From: Streptomyces sp.
GTDB lineage: Bacteria; Actinomycetota; Actinomycetes; Streptomycetales; Streptomycetaceae
Direction: 5' to 3'
Assembly (NCBI GenBank): GCA_013362785.1
Contig: JABFVM010000518.1
Coordinates: forward strand, 1 to 35,575
Length of the DNA stretch: 35,575 nt
Numbering within the stretch: the stretch's first letter is position 1; every line of letters starts with the position of its first letter. Shown here piece by piece: positions 7,701 to 15,696 of this stretch. The notes below the pieces were generated by a model. The model did not search any database. It was not told the origin of the DNA and saw only the letters and a list, made by a program, of their open reading frames with translations. Position numbers and translations under genes: made by a program.

Positions 7701-9193
7701 GCCGGTCCGCCGACGCCCGGCGTCGGGGCGATGCGGACCTCCAGCCGGTCGAGGCGGTGCGGTTCCCAGTCGTGGGCGTACCGGGGCGGTTTGCGGCCGG
7801 GCGCGCTGAGGGCGCCCACGGGGATGCTGCGGGCGGTCCGCAGGATCCGGGCTCTCGTGGTGTTGGCGTTGTGGCCGTGGGTCGCCGCGGACGAGCAGCC
7901 GGTGTAGTGGGCGACGGGGATGGCCTCGTGCCCGGTGAGCAGACAGGGCGGGCGGACGCCGAGGCGGTGGAGTTCGGCGGCCGAGCGGGTCCAGGCCCGG
8001 CGCTTGGCGGTGGTGCGGTCCACGGTGCGGTCCAGGACGGTGTACTGCACGGCCAGATGTCCGATGAGCCCGACCGCGAGCACGGCGGCGACCGCCGGGC
8101 GCCATCGGCCGTTCGGCCTGGTGGCCGCGTGGAGCAGCGCGTCGGCGACCGGGACGGCGAGGAGGGCGTAGGCGGGCAGCAGGAAGCGGGGTGCGGCGTA
8201 TCCGATGAGGAACAGGTAGGGGAAGGCGGCCGTCGCGGCGCAGGCCAGCGGGACCAGGGTGCGGGTGGTGCGCCCGGACCAGACGGCGAGGGCCAGGGCG
8301 TAGACGGCGAGCAGGGGCAGGACGAACCACCAGGCGTAGACGGCCGGGTCGGGCATCTCGCCGTCGCAGGGGCGGCACAGGGTGGTGCCGACCAGGCTGC
8401 GCAACTGGTCGTCGACGGCGAGGTTCCAGCCCAGGTCGCCCTGGATGCGGGAGGCCTGGTTGAGCCGCTCCCGCAGTCCGCCGTAGCTGACGAACGCCTC
8501 GATCACCCACTCGGCGCCCCCGGCGACGAGGCCCGCCGCGAGGGCGCCGCCGAGCCGCCGGTGCCGTACCGCCACCGCCAGGACGAGCAGGGGCAGCGCG
8601 ACCCACACGGCGTCGGTGGGCCGCATCCAGGCCATGACCGCGGCACCGGCCAGGACGCCCCACAGGGCCCGTGCGTCGAAGCGGTCGGTGTGGGCGCGCA
8701 GGAAGCAGCCGACGCAGAACAGGGCGCCGTAGGCGACCCAGAGGTTGGGCATGGCCTGCGGGCCGTAGAAGAGGGTCACCCACAGGGTGGTGAACAGGGC
8801 GCCCGCGCCGGCCAGGACGCGGGCCGGGAACAGTCCGCGCCAGGCACGCAGGGCCAGATACAGGGCGAGTCCGGAAAGGACGGCGAGGTAGACCCGCAGC
8901 AGTGTCGTGGACGACGACCAGGAGGCGACGGGCCACACCAGCAGGGACACGCCACGCGCGCGTGGTGCGCTGAAGAAGGCGGCCGGAGCGTTGGTGCCGA
9001 CCTGGCTGACGTAGACCACCTCGTCCCAGCCCAGGCCCATCGAGGGCGGAACGAGGAGGAGTTGGGCGAGGATGAAGGCGCCCGCCACCGCCATCAGTGG
9101 GCCGGTGCCGCGTTGCCGCCAGGACCCGTCGGACACGGTCGCCATGCCGTACCGCTCGACACCCACGAACATGGGCTTCGTGCCGTGGGCCAT
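7697..9193 (-). CDS. GT-C type membrane glycosyltransferase-like protein
   Basis: A 498-residue membrane protein with roughly ten or more hydrophobic helices. The first extracytoplasmic loop has the Asp-Glu pair (GLGWDEVVYVSQ, residues ~50-60) where GT39/ArnT-like enzymes place their catalytic acidic residue. A polar C-terminal domain of about 110 residues follows the last helix. The likely reaction is transfer of a sugar from a polyprenyl phosphate donor on the outer face of the membrane; donor and acceptor are unknown. The ATG at 9193 has AAGGGG 6 bases upstream. It is ATGA-coupled to the flippase-like gene, a common pairing for lipid-linked sugar export. A hypothetical-membrane-protein label would also be fair. 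Confidence 0.7.
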   Translation of the reverse strand: MAHGTKPMFVGVERYGMATVSDGSWRQRGTGPLMAVAGAFILAQLLLVPPSMGLGWDEVVYVSQVGTNAPAAFFSAPRARGVSLLVWPVASWSSSTTLLRVYLAVLSGLALYLALRAWRGLFPARVLAGAGALFTTLWVTLFYGPQAMPNLWVAYGALFCVGCFLRAHTDRFDARALWGVLAGAAVMAWMRPTDAVWVALPLLVLAVAVRHRRLGGALAAGLVAGGAEWVIEAFVSYGGLRERLNQASRIQGDLGWNLAVDDQLRSLVGTTLCRPCDGEMPDPAVYAWWFVLPLLAVYALALAVWSGRTTRTLVPLACAATAAFPYLFLIGYAAPRFLLPAYALLAVPVADALLHAATRPNGRWRPAVAAVLAVGLIGHLAVQYTVLDRTVDRTTAKRRAWTRSAAELHRLGVRPPCLLTGHEAIPVAHYTGCSSAATHGHNANTTRARILRTARSIPVGALSAPGRKPPRYAHDWEPHRLDRLEVRIAPTPGVGGPA

Positions 9194-9383
9194 CGTCCAC
9201 CCCTTACCCCGGTGACCAGTACTCGGAAGAACAGATGCCCCATAAGGCACATAAGACTCAGAAAGCAGGGACAAAGTAACCCGCAAGGGATGGGTGTGCA
9301 GCGCGGAGTTCGGCCAGGCGCCTGACCCGGGGGCCTTAGTCGGAACGGGAAATCGGCGCCGACCGGGTGACAGACTCTGCTGT

Positions 9384-10064
9384 GTGATCCCGACGTTCGA
9401 CGACCTCCTGGCCCGCGCCCGCTCACTCCCCCGCGACGGACGCCGTGCCGTGCTCGGCATCGCCGGCAGTCCCGGCGCGGGCAAGACGACGCTCGCCGAG
9501 CACCTGGTGCGGGAGCTGAACGGGGCCGGGGATCCCTGGGTCGCGCATGTGCCCATGGACGGCTTCCACCTCGCCGACGTCCAACTGGACCGGCTCGGCC
9601 GCCGGGACCGCAAGGGCGCGCCGGACACGTTCGACGCGGCGGGGTACGCGGCGCTGCTGCGGCGCCTGCACGAGGAGTCCGGCGGTGACACCGTCTACGC
9701 GCCCGGCTTCGAGCGGGTCCTGGAGCAGCCGATCGCGGGTGCCCTCGCGGTGGAGCCGACGGCCCGGCTGGTCGTGACCGAGGGCAACTATCTGCTGCTC
9801 GACACGGGCGCGTGGGCGCGGGTGCGGCCGCAGCTGGACGAGGTGTGGTTCTGCGAGCTCGACGAGCCGGAGCGGCTGCGGCGGCTGATCGCCCGGCACG
9901 AGCGGTTCGGCAAGTCGCACGACGAGGCGGTGGCCTGGGTGATGCGCTCGGACCAGCGCAACGCGGAACTGGTCGCCGCGACCCGGGACCGGGCCGACCT
10001 GGTAGTACCGGGCACCGCCCTGCCCGCCCCGCAGGAGCCGCCGACGGCCCGTGCGGGAACCTGA
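9384..10064 (+). CDS. P-loop nucleoside/nucleotide kinase-family protein
   Basis: A 226-residue cytoplasmic kinase of the uridine kinase / pantothenate kinase-like P-loop group. Walker A is GSPGAGKT (residues 28-35). PMDGFHL (~residues 55-61) matches the Asp-containing motif of this group, VTEGNYLLL is the Walker B-like strand, and RLIARHERFGKSHDEA is the lid region. The phosphate acceptor cannot be assigned; relatives are reported to act on nucleosides or sugars. The GTG at 9384 gives the shortest sensible N-terminus and has no Shine-Dalgarno sequence; CAGACT at 9371-9376 could be a -10 for a leaderless message. It is divergent from the glycosyltransferase and convergent with the locus to the right. 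Confidence 0.85.
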   Translation: MIPTFDDLLARARSLPRDGRRAVLGIAGSPGAGKTTLAEHLVRELNGAGDPWVAHVPMDGFHLADVQLDRLGRRDRKGAPDTFDAAGYAALLRRLHEESGGDTVYAPGFERVLEQPIAGALAVEPTARLVVTEGNYLLLDTGAWARVRPQLDEVWFCELDEPERLRRLIARHERFGKSHDEAVAWVMRSDQRNAELVAATRDRADLVVPGTALPAPQEPPTARAGT

Positions 10065-10108
10065 CCGTAGAGGGCTGGACATCACGGGGCCGGGGGTGGA
10101 GCGGAGGT

Positions 10109-10123
10109 GGGCCTGCTCGGCCC
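10109..10123. terminator. Weak hairpin between convergent genes
   Basis: GGGCC-TGCTC-GGCCC lies in the 81-base gap between the kinase stop (10064) and the end of the minus-strand gene (10146). The stem is only 5 bp; it is the best candidate in the gap. Confidence 0.3.
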
Positions 10124-10145
10124 GTCGTGGTGAGTCGCCCCGCCC

Positions 10146-11999
10146 CTAGGGCGCCCTGAGCGTGAGCTCCGGCTCCCCGTGTGCGTCGCCCGACACCTCG
10201 CCGATCACGGCCGTGAAGGCCTCCGCGTGGACCGTCAGGCCCACGTCGTCGTGCGTGAACGTGGGCGCGAACGGGCCCGTCGGTCCGTAGCGGACGGCGA
10301 AGACATGCAGGTCCTGCGGGGCGCCGGGGGCCGGTCCGGCCTCCAGGGCCGTCGAGCTGACCAGGTGGCGCCAGCCCTCGTCGGGGTTGCCGTAGCCGCG
10401 CGGGTCGGCCGCCAGGGCGAAGGCCGCCTCTTCCTGGGTGCGGTCCGCGCGGGCGTCGAAGTGGTCCACGCCGTCCGACTCCGGGTGGGTGAGGCGCAGT
10501 TCACCGGCGGAGGTGACCTGGCCCTGCGCGACCCTGCGCACGCGGTCGCCGTCGTCGGCGGCGTACGGCAGGCCGGCGAGCAGGTACGGCGTGCCGGGGA
10601 GCCGTTCCACCGCGACCGTCACCCACAGGCGGGTGCCGTCGGTGACGTACAGGGAGCGGACATGGCGCAGGACGTGGTCGCGGCCGACGACCGGTTTGGT
10701 GACCAGCTTCGCCGTGAGGCCGTCGGCGCGGAGGTCCCGGACGCGGACCTCGCCCATCGGGCGGCAGTGCAGGAAGCCGTCCGTCACCGGGCCGAAGCCG
10801 TGCTGCCGGTTCACCGCGGCCGGGAGGTAGTAGGTGCCCGCGGCCTCGACCAGCGACGGGGTCATACGGCTGTCGAAGGCCACCGAGACCGTGCCCGCGC
10901 GGAGCTGGTGGCGGGCGGGAGCGGGCGAGGGGCTGCGGTGCCAGCGCGTGGTGTCCTGGATCTGCCAGACCAGCATCCAGGCGAAGTGGCCGTCGACCCC
11001 GCCGTCGGCCTTCACCGCGTGCCGGCCCCACCGGGTGTCGCCCCGGTAGCGGCCCAGGTCCGAGCCGATCCGCCGGCCGAAGTAGCGCAGGCCCAGGACC
11101 GACTCGAAGCCGCTGTGCTGCTCGCTGTAGCGCGGTCCGCCGTTGTCGAAGCCGCCGGTGGGCAGGCGGGCGTCGAGGTAGCGGGCGAGCGCGTCGCCGT
11201 CCTCGGCGAAGACCGTCTCGCCGCTGACGCGATGGGCCTGGGCGAGGAAGGACAGGGAGATCGGGCCGTAGTTGTTGTCGTACGCGCCGCCGTGCTCGGG
11301 CGGCAGCAAGGCGCCCCGGTCGGCGACACGGTGGGCGCGGATCTTGTCGGCGTAGAGGGCGATCGCCCGGGCACGCACCGCCTCGCCCCGGTCCGGCGGG
11401 AGATGGCGGGCCAGCATCAGCCCGCCGACCACACAGCCGATGGCCTGGTTGCCCGCCTCCTGCGGATTGAAGAAGGTCGCCTCGGTCAGCCAGCGCCAGT
11501 AGCCGTGCGCCACCGTGACGAGTTCGGCGCGCTGCCCGTCCTCGACCAGCCCGTCCGCCAGGTCCAGCACGTCGACCGCCTGGAGCAGCGCCCACACGGT
11601 GCTGGGCCAGTCACCGATGGGGTGCGCGCCCGCCGCGAGGGTGTAGCGGGCGTACGGCAGACCGGAGTCGCGCACGGTCAGGTTCGGGTAGCCGGGGTTG
11701 TCGTCGGCGTAGACCCGCTCGCGCAGATGGAAGGCGAGGCTGCGGCGCACCGCCTCCGGCACGCGCGGGTCCTTGCCGCGCTGCCAGGCGAGGGCGAGGA
11801 GCGAGGTGATGCCGAGGGAGGTGTCGCCGATGTCGTCCACGCAGTCCGGATGTTCGAGGTTGCCCTCCCGGGTCATCCGGGCCAGGGCCTGCTCGACGAC
11901 GTCGGCGAGGACCGCGTCGTACGCCTCGGGGCTGTCCGGCAGGTCGTGCAGCGGGCCCAGCTGGCGTGGGAGATGCACGGGCGGGGGCGTGAGGTGCAC
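10146..11999 (-). CDS. Polysaccharide-lyase-like protein (second of pair), putative
   Basis: A 617-residue protein with no signal peptide or membrane segment. The N-terminal ~330 residues look all-helical with repeated aromatic/Gly turns (GNQAIGCVVGGLMLARHL, YDNNYGPISLSFLAQ), as in alpha-toroid lyases and hydrolases. The C-terminal ~270 residues look beta-rich. This resembles the layout of heparinase II/III or oligo-uronide lyases, but I cannot assign a family or catalytic residues. GTG at 11999 has AAGGG 9 bases upstream; a TTG at 12008 is possible. It lies 49 bases after the preceding gene, at the end of the sugar-transport operon, so it probably acts on an imported oligosaccharide in the cytoplasm. 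Confidence 0.6.
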   Translation of the reverse strand: MHLTPPPVHLPRQLGPLHDLPDSPEAYDAVLADVVEQALARMTREGNLEHPDCVDDIGDTSLGITSLLALAWQRGKDPRVPEAVRRSLAFHLRERVYADDNPGYPNLTVRDSGLPYARYTLAAGAHPIGDWPSTVWALLQAVDVLDLADGLVEDGQRAELVTVAHGYWRWLTEATFFNPQEAGNQAIGCVVGGLMLARHLPPDRGEAVRARAIALYADKIRAHRVADRGALLPPEHGGAYDNNYGPISLSFLAQAHRVSGETVFAEDGDALARYLDARLPTGGFDNGGPRYSEQHSGFESVLGLRYFGRRIGSDLGRYRGDTRWGRHAVKADGGVDGHFAWMLVWQIQDTTRWHRSPSPAPARHQLRAGTVSVAFDSRMTPSLVEAAGTYYLPAAVNRQHGFGPVTDGFLHCRPMGEVRVRDLRADGLTAKLVTKPVVGRDHVLRHVRSLYVTDGTRLWVTVAVERLPGTPYLLAGLPYAADDGDRVRRVAQGQVTSAGELRLTHPESDGVDHFDARADRTQEEAAFALAADPRGYGNPDEGWRHLVSSTALEAGPAPGAPQDLHVFAVRYGPTGPFAPTFTHDDVGLTVHAEAFTAVIGEVSGDAHGEPELTLRAP

Positions 12000-12048
12000 G
12001 GGGATCAACCCTTCATGCCTGGGGTGGCCATGGCGTGGTGCGTCGGGG

Positions 12049-13767
12049 TCACACGACGGGTGCGGGCCGGCCGGCGCGCAGTGCGACGGTCAGTGTGTGC
12101 GGGCCGAGTCCACCGATGTAGACGCGGTTCCCGGTCGTCGCGTCGGTGCCGCCCACCACGGTGTGGTCCTGCCCCGGGTCGTATCGCAGTACGTCGCTCC
12201 GGTCCGGCCCGGCCAGCGGTTCGCCCGCCTCGACGGCGGTCTCGATCCGGATCTCGTCGGCACCGGCCCGGTAGGTCATCGGCCCGTTCGTCAGGCACCA
12301 GCGTCCGTCGCCGACCGGTACGGCGCCCTCCGGCTCGCCGCCCGGCCGGAAGGTCAGTTCGAGGGCCCAGGGCACCCGTGGTCCGCTGATGTCGATGCGC
12401 AGGTCGGCGCCGTCGTCCCGCAGGTCCACCTCGACACGGGTGGTGTGGGAGACCTCGTCCCGTGGCCGGTCCGGGAAGGCCATCGCGGCCGAGAAGCGTC
12501 CCTCGTCCACCAGCCCGTAGCTGCCGTCGACCCGTCTCCGGTCCATCGGGAGCGGCTGGTAGTAGGCGGCCGTCAGGGTTTCGGTGAGCCTGTATCGGTT
12601 GTCGGCGAGTTGTTGCATGTCGGCGGCGCGGAACGGGCCCAGGTCGAAGAACCCTCGCGAGAGGCGGACCGCGTCGAGGACGGCGTCGCCGGCGAACAGG
12701 CGCAGGAACGTGGGGTTGCAGGCGAGGCCGGAGCGGATGCGCCGGTGCTCGGGCACGTCGGAGCCGCCGTACAGGACGCTGTGCGCGGTCGCGGAGGCGC
12801 GTGCGGCGAGGCGTGCGGTGGTGAGATACCGGTCGCGGGGAAGGGGTTCCGGCGCCGGGGCCGGCAGGGCGCGGCACAGCTCGGGGGTGAGGAGGGTCTG
12901 GGCGAGCAGGTCGGGGTCGTCGATGCCGCCGGCGGCCGCCAGCAGCGCCGCCCGGGCGAAGTCGGCCCGGCCGGTGCGGATCGCGAGCAGCCGGTAGTGC
13001 GGCAGGTAGGGCGCCAGCGGGAACGGGTGGTACTGGTCCTGGCGTCGCGAGTGGACGGTCTCGACCGTGCCGTCCGGCCTGATGAGGTCCAGGGTGGTGG
13101 CGAGGTTGCGTTCGACGGCGGCCAGCAGGTCGGCGCGGCCGAGCACCTCGGCCAGGAGCAGCAGCGACGGGTTGGACACGTGGGCCGCGTAGTTGGCGCT
13201 CCGCTCCGAGTACAGGCCCTCCGCGTCGATGTCGACGCCCTCGGCGAGCCACTCCTCGACGCGGTCGAGCAGCCGGTCGTCGGGGAAGGACCGGTGCAGC
13301 CGGGCCAGCGCCGCGCACAGTTCCCAGCGGTGGTTCGGGGTGTGCACCCCGCCGGTCAGGAGACTGCCGGTGGCGGCGTCGGCGATCTCGGCGAGCGCGG
13401 CCGTGACGTCGCGCAGTTCCGGGCCCGCGCCGGCGGCGAGGACGTGCGCGTCGCACACGTCGTTGACGGTGAACGCGGAGTCCGGCGGTGACTGCACGTT
13501 GTCGCCGCCGGCGAAGAGACCGGTGAGGGTCTGCGCGGCCTGGAGGGCGCGGAGGTGGGTCATCGCGGCGGCGACGGCCCGGCTGCTGCCGTGCAGTGCC
13601 GAGTCCGGGGAGCGGTACGCCGCGACCAGGGTCTTCACCCGGCGGGCCAGTACGCGGTGGGGCACACCGGTGGGTTCCTCGTCCGCGCCGGCCGCCAGGG
13701 GGGTGGCCGCCCGGTCGGCGGCGCGGGCCGCCGCGCGGACGAACTCGTGGTCGAGCGGGATGGACAA
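12049..13767 (-). CDS. Heparinase II/III-like protein (first of pair), putative
   Basis: A 572-residue protein without a signal peptide. The helical N-terminal ~330 residues contain NHRWELCAALARLH and ERSANYAAHVSNPSLLLLAE, reminiscent of the alpha-toroid of heparinase II/III or unsaturated-uronide lyases. The remainder is beta-rich, ending with a DVLRYDPGQDHTVVGGTD section. Family assignment is inference; no catalytic residues can be named safely. The start is TTG at 13767, two bases after the permease stop, with AAGGA 6 bases upstream inside the permease gene. Tight spacing argues for translation together with the importer and thus a substrate brought in by it. Confidence 0.62.
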   Translation of the reverse strand: MSIPLDHEFVRAAARAADRAATPLAAGADEEPTGVPHRVLARRVKTLVAAYRSPDSALHGSSRAVAAAMTHLRALQAAQTLTGLFAGGDNVQSPPDSAFTVNDVCDAHVLAAGAGPELRDVTAALAEIADAATGSLLTGGVHTPNHRWELCAALARLHRSFPDDRLLDRVEEWLAEGVDIDAEGLYSERSANYAAHVSNPSLLLLAEVLGRADLLAAVERNLATTLDLIRPDGTVETVHSRRQDQYHPFPLAPYLPHYRLLAIRTGRADFARAALLAAAGGIDDPDLLAQTLLTPELCRALPAPAPEPLPRDRYLTTARLAARASATAHSVLYGGSDVPEHRRIRSGLACNPTFLRLFAGDAVLDAVRLSRGFFDLGPFRAADMQQLADNRYRLTETLTAAYYQPLPMDRRRVDGSYGLVDEGRFSAAMAFPDRPRDEVSHTTRVEVDLRDDGADLRIDISGPRVPWALELTFRPGGEPEGAVPVGDGRWCLTNGPMTYRAGADEIRIETAVEAGEPLAGPDRSDVLRYDPGQDHTVVGGTDATTGNRVYIGGLGPHTLTVALRAGRPAPVV

Positions 13768-13769
13768 GG

Positions 13770-14672
13770 TCAGTCCTTCAGTCCGGCGTTGATGTCGGCG
13801 TTCATGACGTAACGCTGGAACACCAGGAAGACGACGATCAGCGGAATCATGGAGATGACCGAACCGCCGAGCAGCACCGACCAGTTGATGTTCTGCGCGC
13901 CGACGAGGCTCTGGATGCCGATCTGCACGGTGAACTTCTCGGGGTCGTTGAGCATCAGCAGCGGCCAGATGTAGTCGTTCCACCGCCACTGGAACGACAG
14001 GATGGCGAGCGTCAGCATGATGGGCCGGGAGATCGGCACCATGATCCTCACGAAGATCGACAGCTCTTTCGCGCCGTCGATGCGGGCGGCCTCGATGAGC
14101 TCGTCGGGGACCGTCAGGAAGAACTGGCGGAACATGAAGCAGCCGGTCGCGGTGAGCACGGCCGGGAGGATGATGCCGGCGAGGGAGTTGTAGAGGCCGA
14201 GGTCGCGGACCACCAGGAACTGCGGGGCGAGCATGACCTCGGACGGCAGCATCGTGGTGGCCAGGATGCCGACGAAGAAGACCTTGAGCCACTTGTTGTC
14301 GTACTTGGCCAGCGCGTACCCGGTGCAGCAGCTGACTCCCACCGTGAGGATCGTCGCGATCACGCACACGATGGTGGTGTTGATGAAGTACTGGGAGAAG
14401 TTGGCGCTGTCCCACGCCGCCTTGTAACCCGACACGGTGGGGTTCTGCGGGAACAGCGTCAGCGGAAGGGAGAACAGGTCTCCCGCCGGTTTGAAGGAGC
14501 TGAGGACGAACCACAGCACCGGCACGCCGTAGAGGGCCGCCAGGACCCACAGCAGTGTCGTCGGGGCCACCGCGCGCCGAAGCCCACCGGTGGCCGAGCC
14601 GCCGGACCGCTTCTTGCGGACGGACCGTCCGGGCCCGGCGTCGACCTTGCGTGGCATGTCTGTGGTTGTCAT
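13770..14672 (-). CDS. Carbohydrate ABC transporter permease (MalG-type)
   Basis: Inner-membrane permease subunit of a CUT1-type sugar importer, 300 residues with six membrane segments. The EAA loop that contacts the ATPase is EAARIDGAKELSIFVRIMVP. The N-terminal ~30 residues are basic and cytoplasmic. Its ATG overlaps the MalF-type stop (ATGA). No ATPase gene lies in the operon. In streptomycetes many such importers share the multitask ATPase MsiK, encoded elsewhere, which is the likely partner here. Confidence 0.95.
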   Translation of the reverse strand: MTTTDMPRKVDAGPGRSVRKKRSGGSATGGLRRAVAPTTLLWVLAALYGVPVLWFVLSSFKPAGDLFSLPLTLFPQNPTVSGYKAAWDSANFSQYFINTTIVCVIATILTVGVSCCTGYALAKYDNKWLKVFFVGILATTMLPSEVMLAPQFLVVRDLGLYNSLAGIILPAVLTATGCFMFRQFFLTVPDELIEAARIDGAKELSIFVRIMVPISRPIMLTLAILSFQWRWNDYIWPLLMLNDPEKFTVQIGIQSLVGAQNINWSVLLGGSVISMIPLIVVFLVFQRYVMNADINAGLKD

Positions 14673-15580
14673 CGGTTCTCCACCCGCCGGTTGACCATCA
14701 TCTGGATGACCGCGACGACCATCAGGATGAGCATGAGCACGAACGACGCGGCGCTCGCATAGCCGATCTGGCCCGCTTTGAACCCGGTCTGATAGATGTA
14801 CTGGACAAGCAGGTTGTTCGACGTTCCGGGTCCGCCGTTGTTGAGGGAGGCGAACAGCGGATATTCCTTCATCCCGTGGATCGTGTTGAGCAGGATCACG
14901 ATGAAGGAAGTGGGCGCGATGCTCGGCAGCGTGATGCTGAAGAACTGGCGCCACGGACCGGCGCCGTCGAGCGCGGCCGCCTCGTAGTACGACGTCGGTA
15001 CGTTCTTGATCGCCGCGATGAACAGCAGCATCGAGAAGCCCGTCCAGGCCCAGGATGCCGCCACCACGACCACCAGCAGCGACAGGTCCGCGTTCGACTG
15101 CCACGGAACGGCGCTTCCGCCGACCTTCTCGATCAGGTAGTTGACCAGTCCGAAGTTCTCACCGAACAGCCACCGCCACAGCACGCCCACCACGATGGGC
15201 GACAGCAGCCACGGGATGAAGAAGAAGATGCGGGCGACCGAGACGCCCTTGGCGTGCTTGCTCACCAGCACGTTGGCGATGAGCAGCGAGAACACGAAGT
15301 TCAGCGGAACGAAGAGCACGGTGTACAGCAGCGTCCGGGTCAGCGCGTCGAAGAAGGTGGAGTCCCCGAACAGGTTGTTGTAGTTGTCCAGTCCGATGAA
15401 CTGGAACGCCCCCACACCCGTGTAGTTCGTGAAGGAGTAGACGAGCCCGATCACCGCCGGCCAGAGGAAGAACAGCGCGAAGAGCACGACGTTGGCCGCG
15501 ATGAGGACGAGCGGCGCAAGGGTGTACTTACTGCGTCTCCTGGGCGGGCTCGTGGTCACGTCCGAGGCGCGTTTTGTCAT
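14669..15580 (-). CDS. Sugar ABC transporter permease (MalF-type)
   Basis: 303-residue CUT1 permease with six membrane segments and the EAA loop EAAALDGAGPWRQFFSITLP. It pairs with the MalG-type subunit, with ATGA coupling at its 3' end. The ATG at 15580 follows AGGAAG closely. It begins 116 bases after the binding-protein gene; that gap contains a 14-bp hairpin that probably lowers permease expression relative to the binding protein. Confidence 0.95.
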   Translation of the reverse strand: MTKRASDVTTSPPRRRSKYTLAPLVLIAANVVLFALFFLWPAVIGLVYSFTNYTGVGAFQFIGLDNYNNLFGDSTFFDALTRTLLYTVLFVPLNFVFSLLIANVLVSKHAKGVSVARIFFFIPWLLSPIVVGVLWRWLFGENFGLVNYLIEKVGGSAVPWQSNADLSLLVVVVAASWAWTGFSMLLFIAAIKNVPTSYYEAAALDGAGPWRQFFSITLPSIAPTSFIVILLNTIHGMKEYPLFASLNNGGPGTSNNLLVQYIYQTGFKAGQIGYASAASFVLMLILMVVAVIQMMVNRRVENR

Positions 15581-15650
15581 CTTCCTAACTCCGTGCTGGT
15601 GGATTGGGTTGCGGTGGGCTCACTCCATGGGCCCGGCATCACGTGGGAGT

Positions 15651-15693
15651 CCAGGGCCGGGCGGCGGCGTCGCACTCCACCGCCCGGCCCTGG
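15651..15693 (-). terminator. Intercistronic hairpin between binding protein and permeases
   Basis: CCAGGGCCGGGCGG (15651-15664) pairs perfectly with 15680-15693 around a 15-base loop, directly after the binding-protein stop. Hairpins at this place are commonly partial terminators or 3'-end stabilisers that make binding protein more abundant than permease. Confidence 0.75.
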
Positions 15694-15696
15694 GGC

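Noticed and set aside
5813..9193. Proteasome beta subunit as part of a proteasome-inhibitor biosynthetic cluster
   Set aside because: No NRPS, PKS, acyl-CoA dehydrogenase or other biosynthetic genes lie anywhere in the window. Only the resistance-like residues support the idea.
10179..12389. 736-codon plus-strand frame across the lyase-like genes
   Set aside because: It spans parts of two minus-strand genes, has no recognisable motif and has the amino acid bias of an antisense frame.
13770..15104. Single 444-residue protein spanning the MalG gene and part of MalF
   Set aside because: The upstream part is a shadow of the MalF-type gene; ATG 14672 overlaps the MalF stop and gives the usual 300-residue permease.
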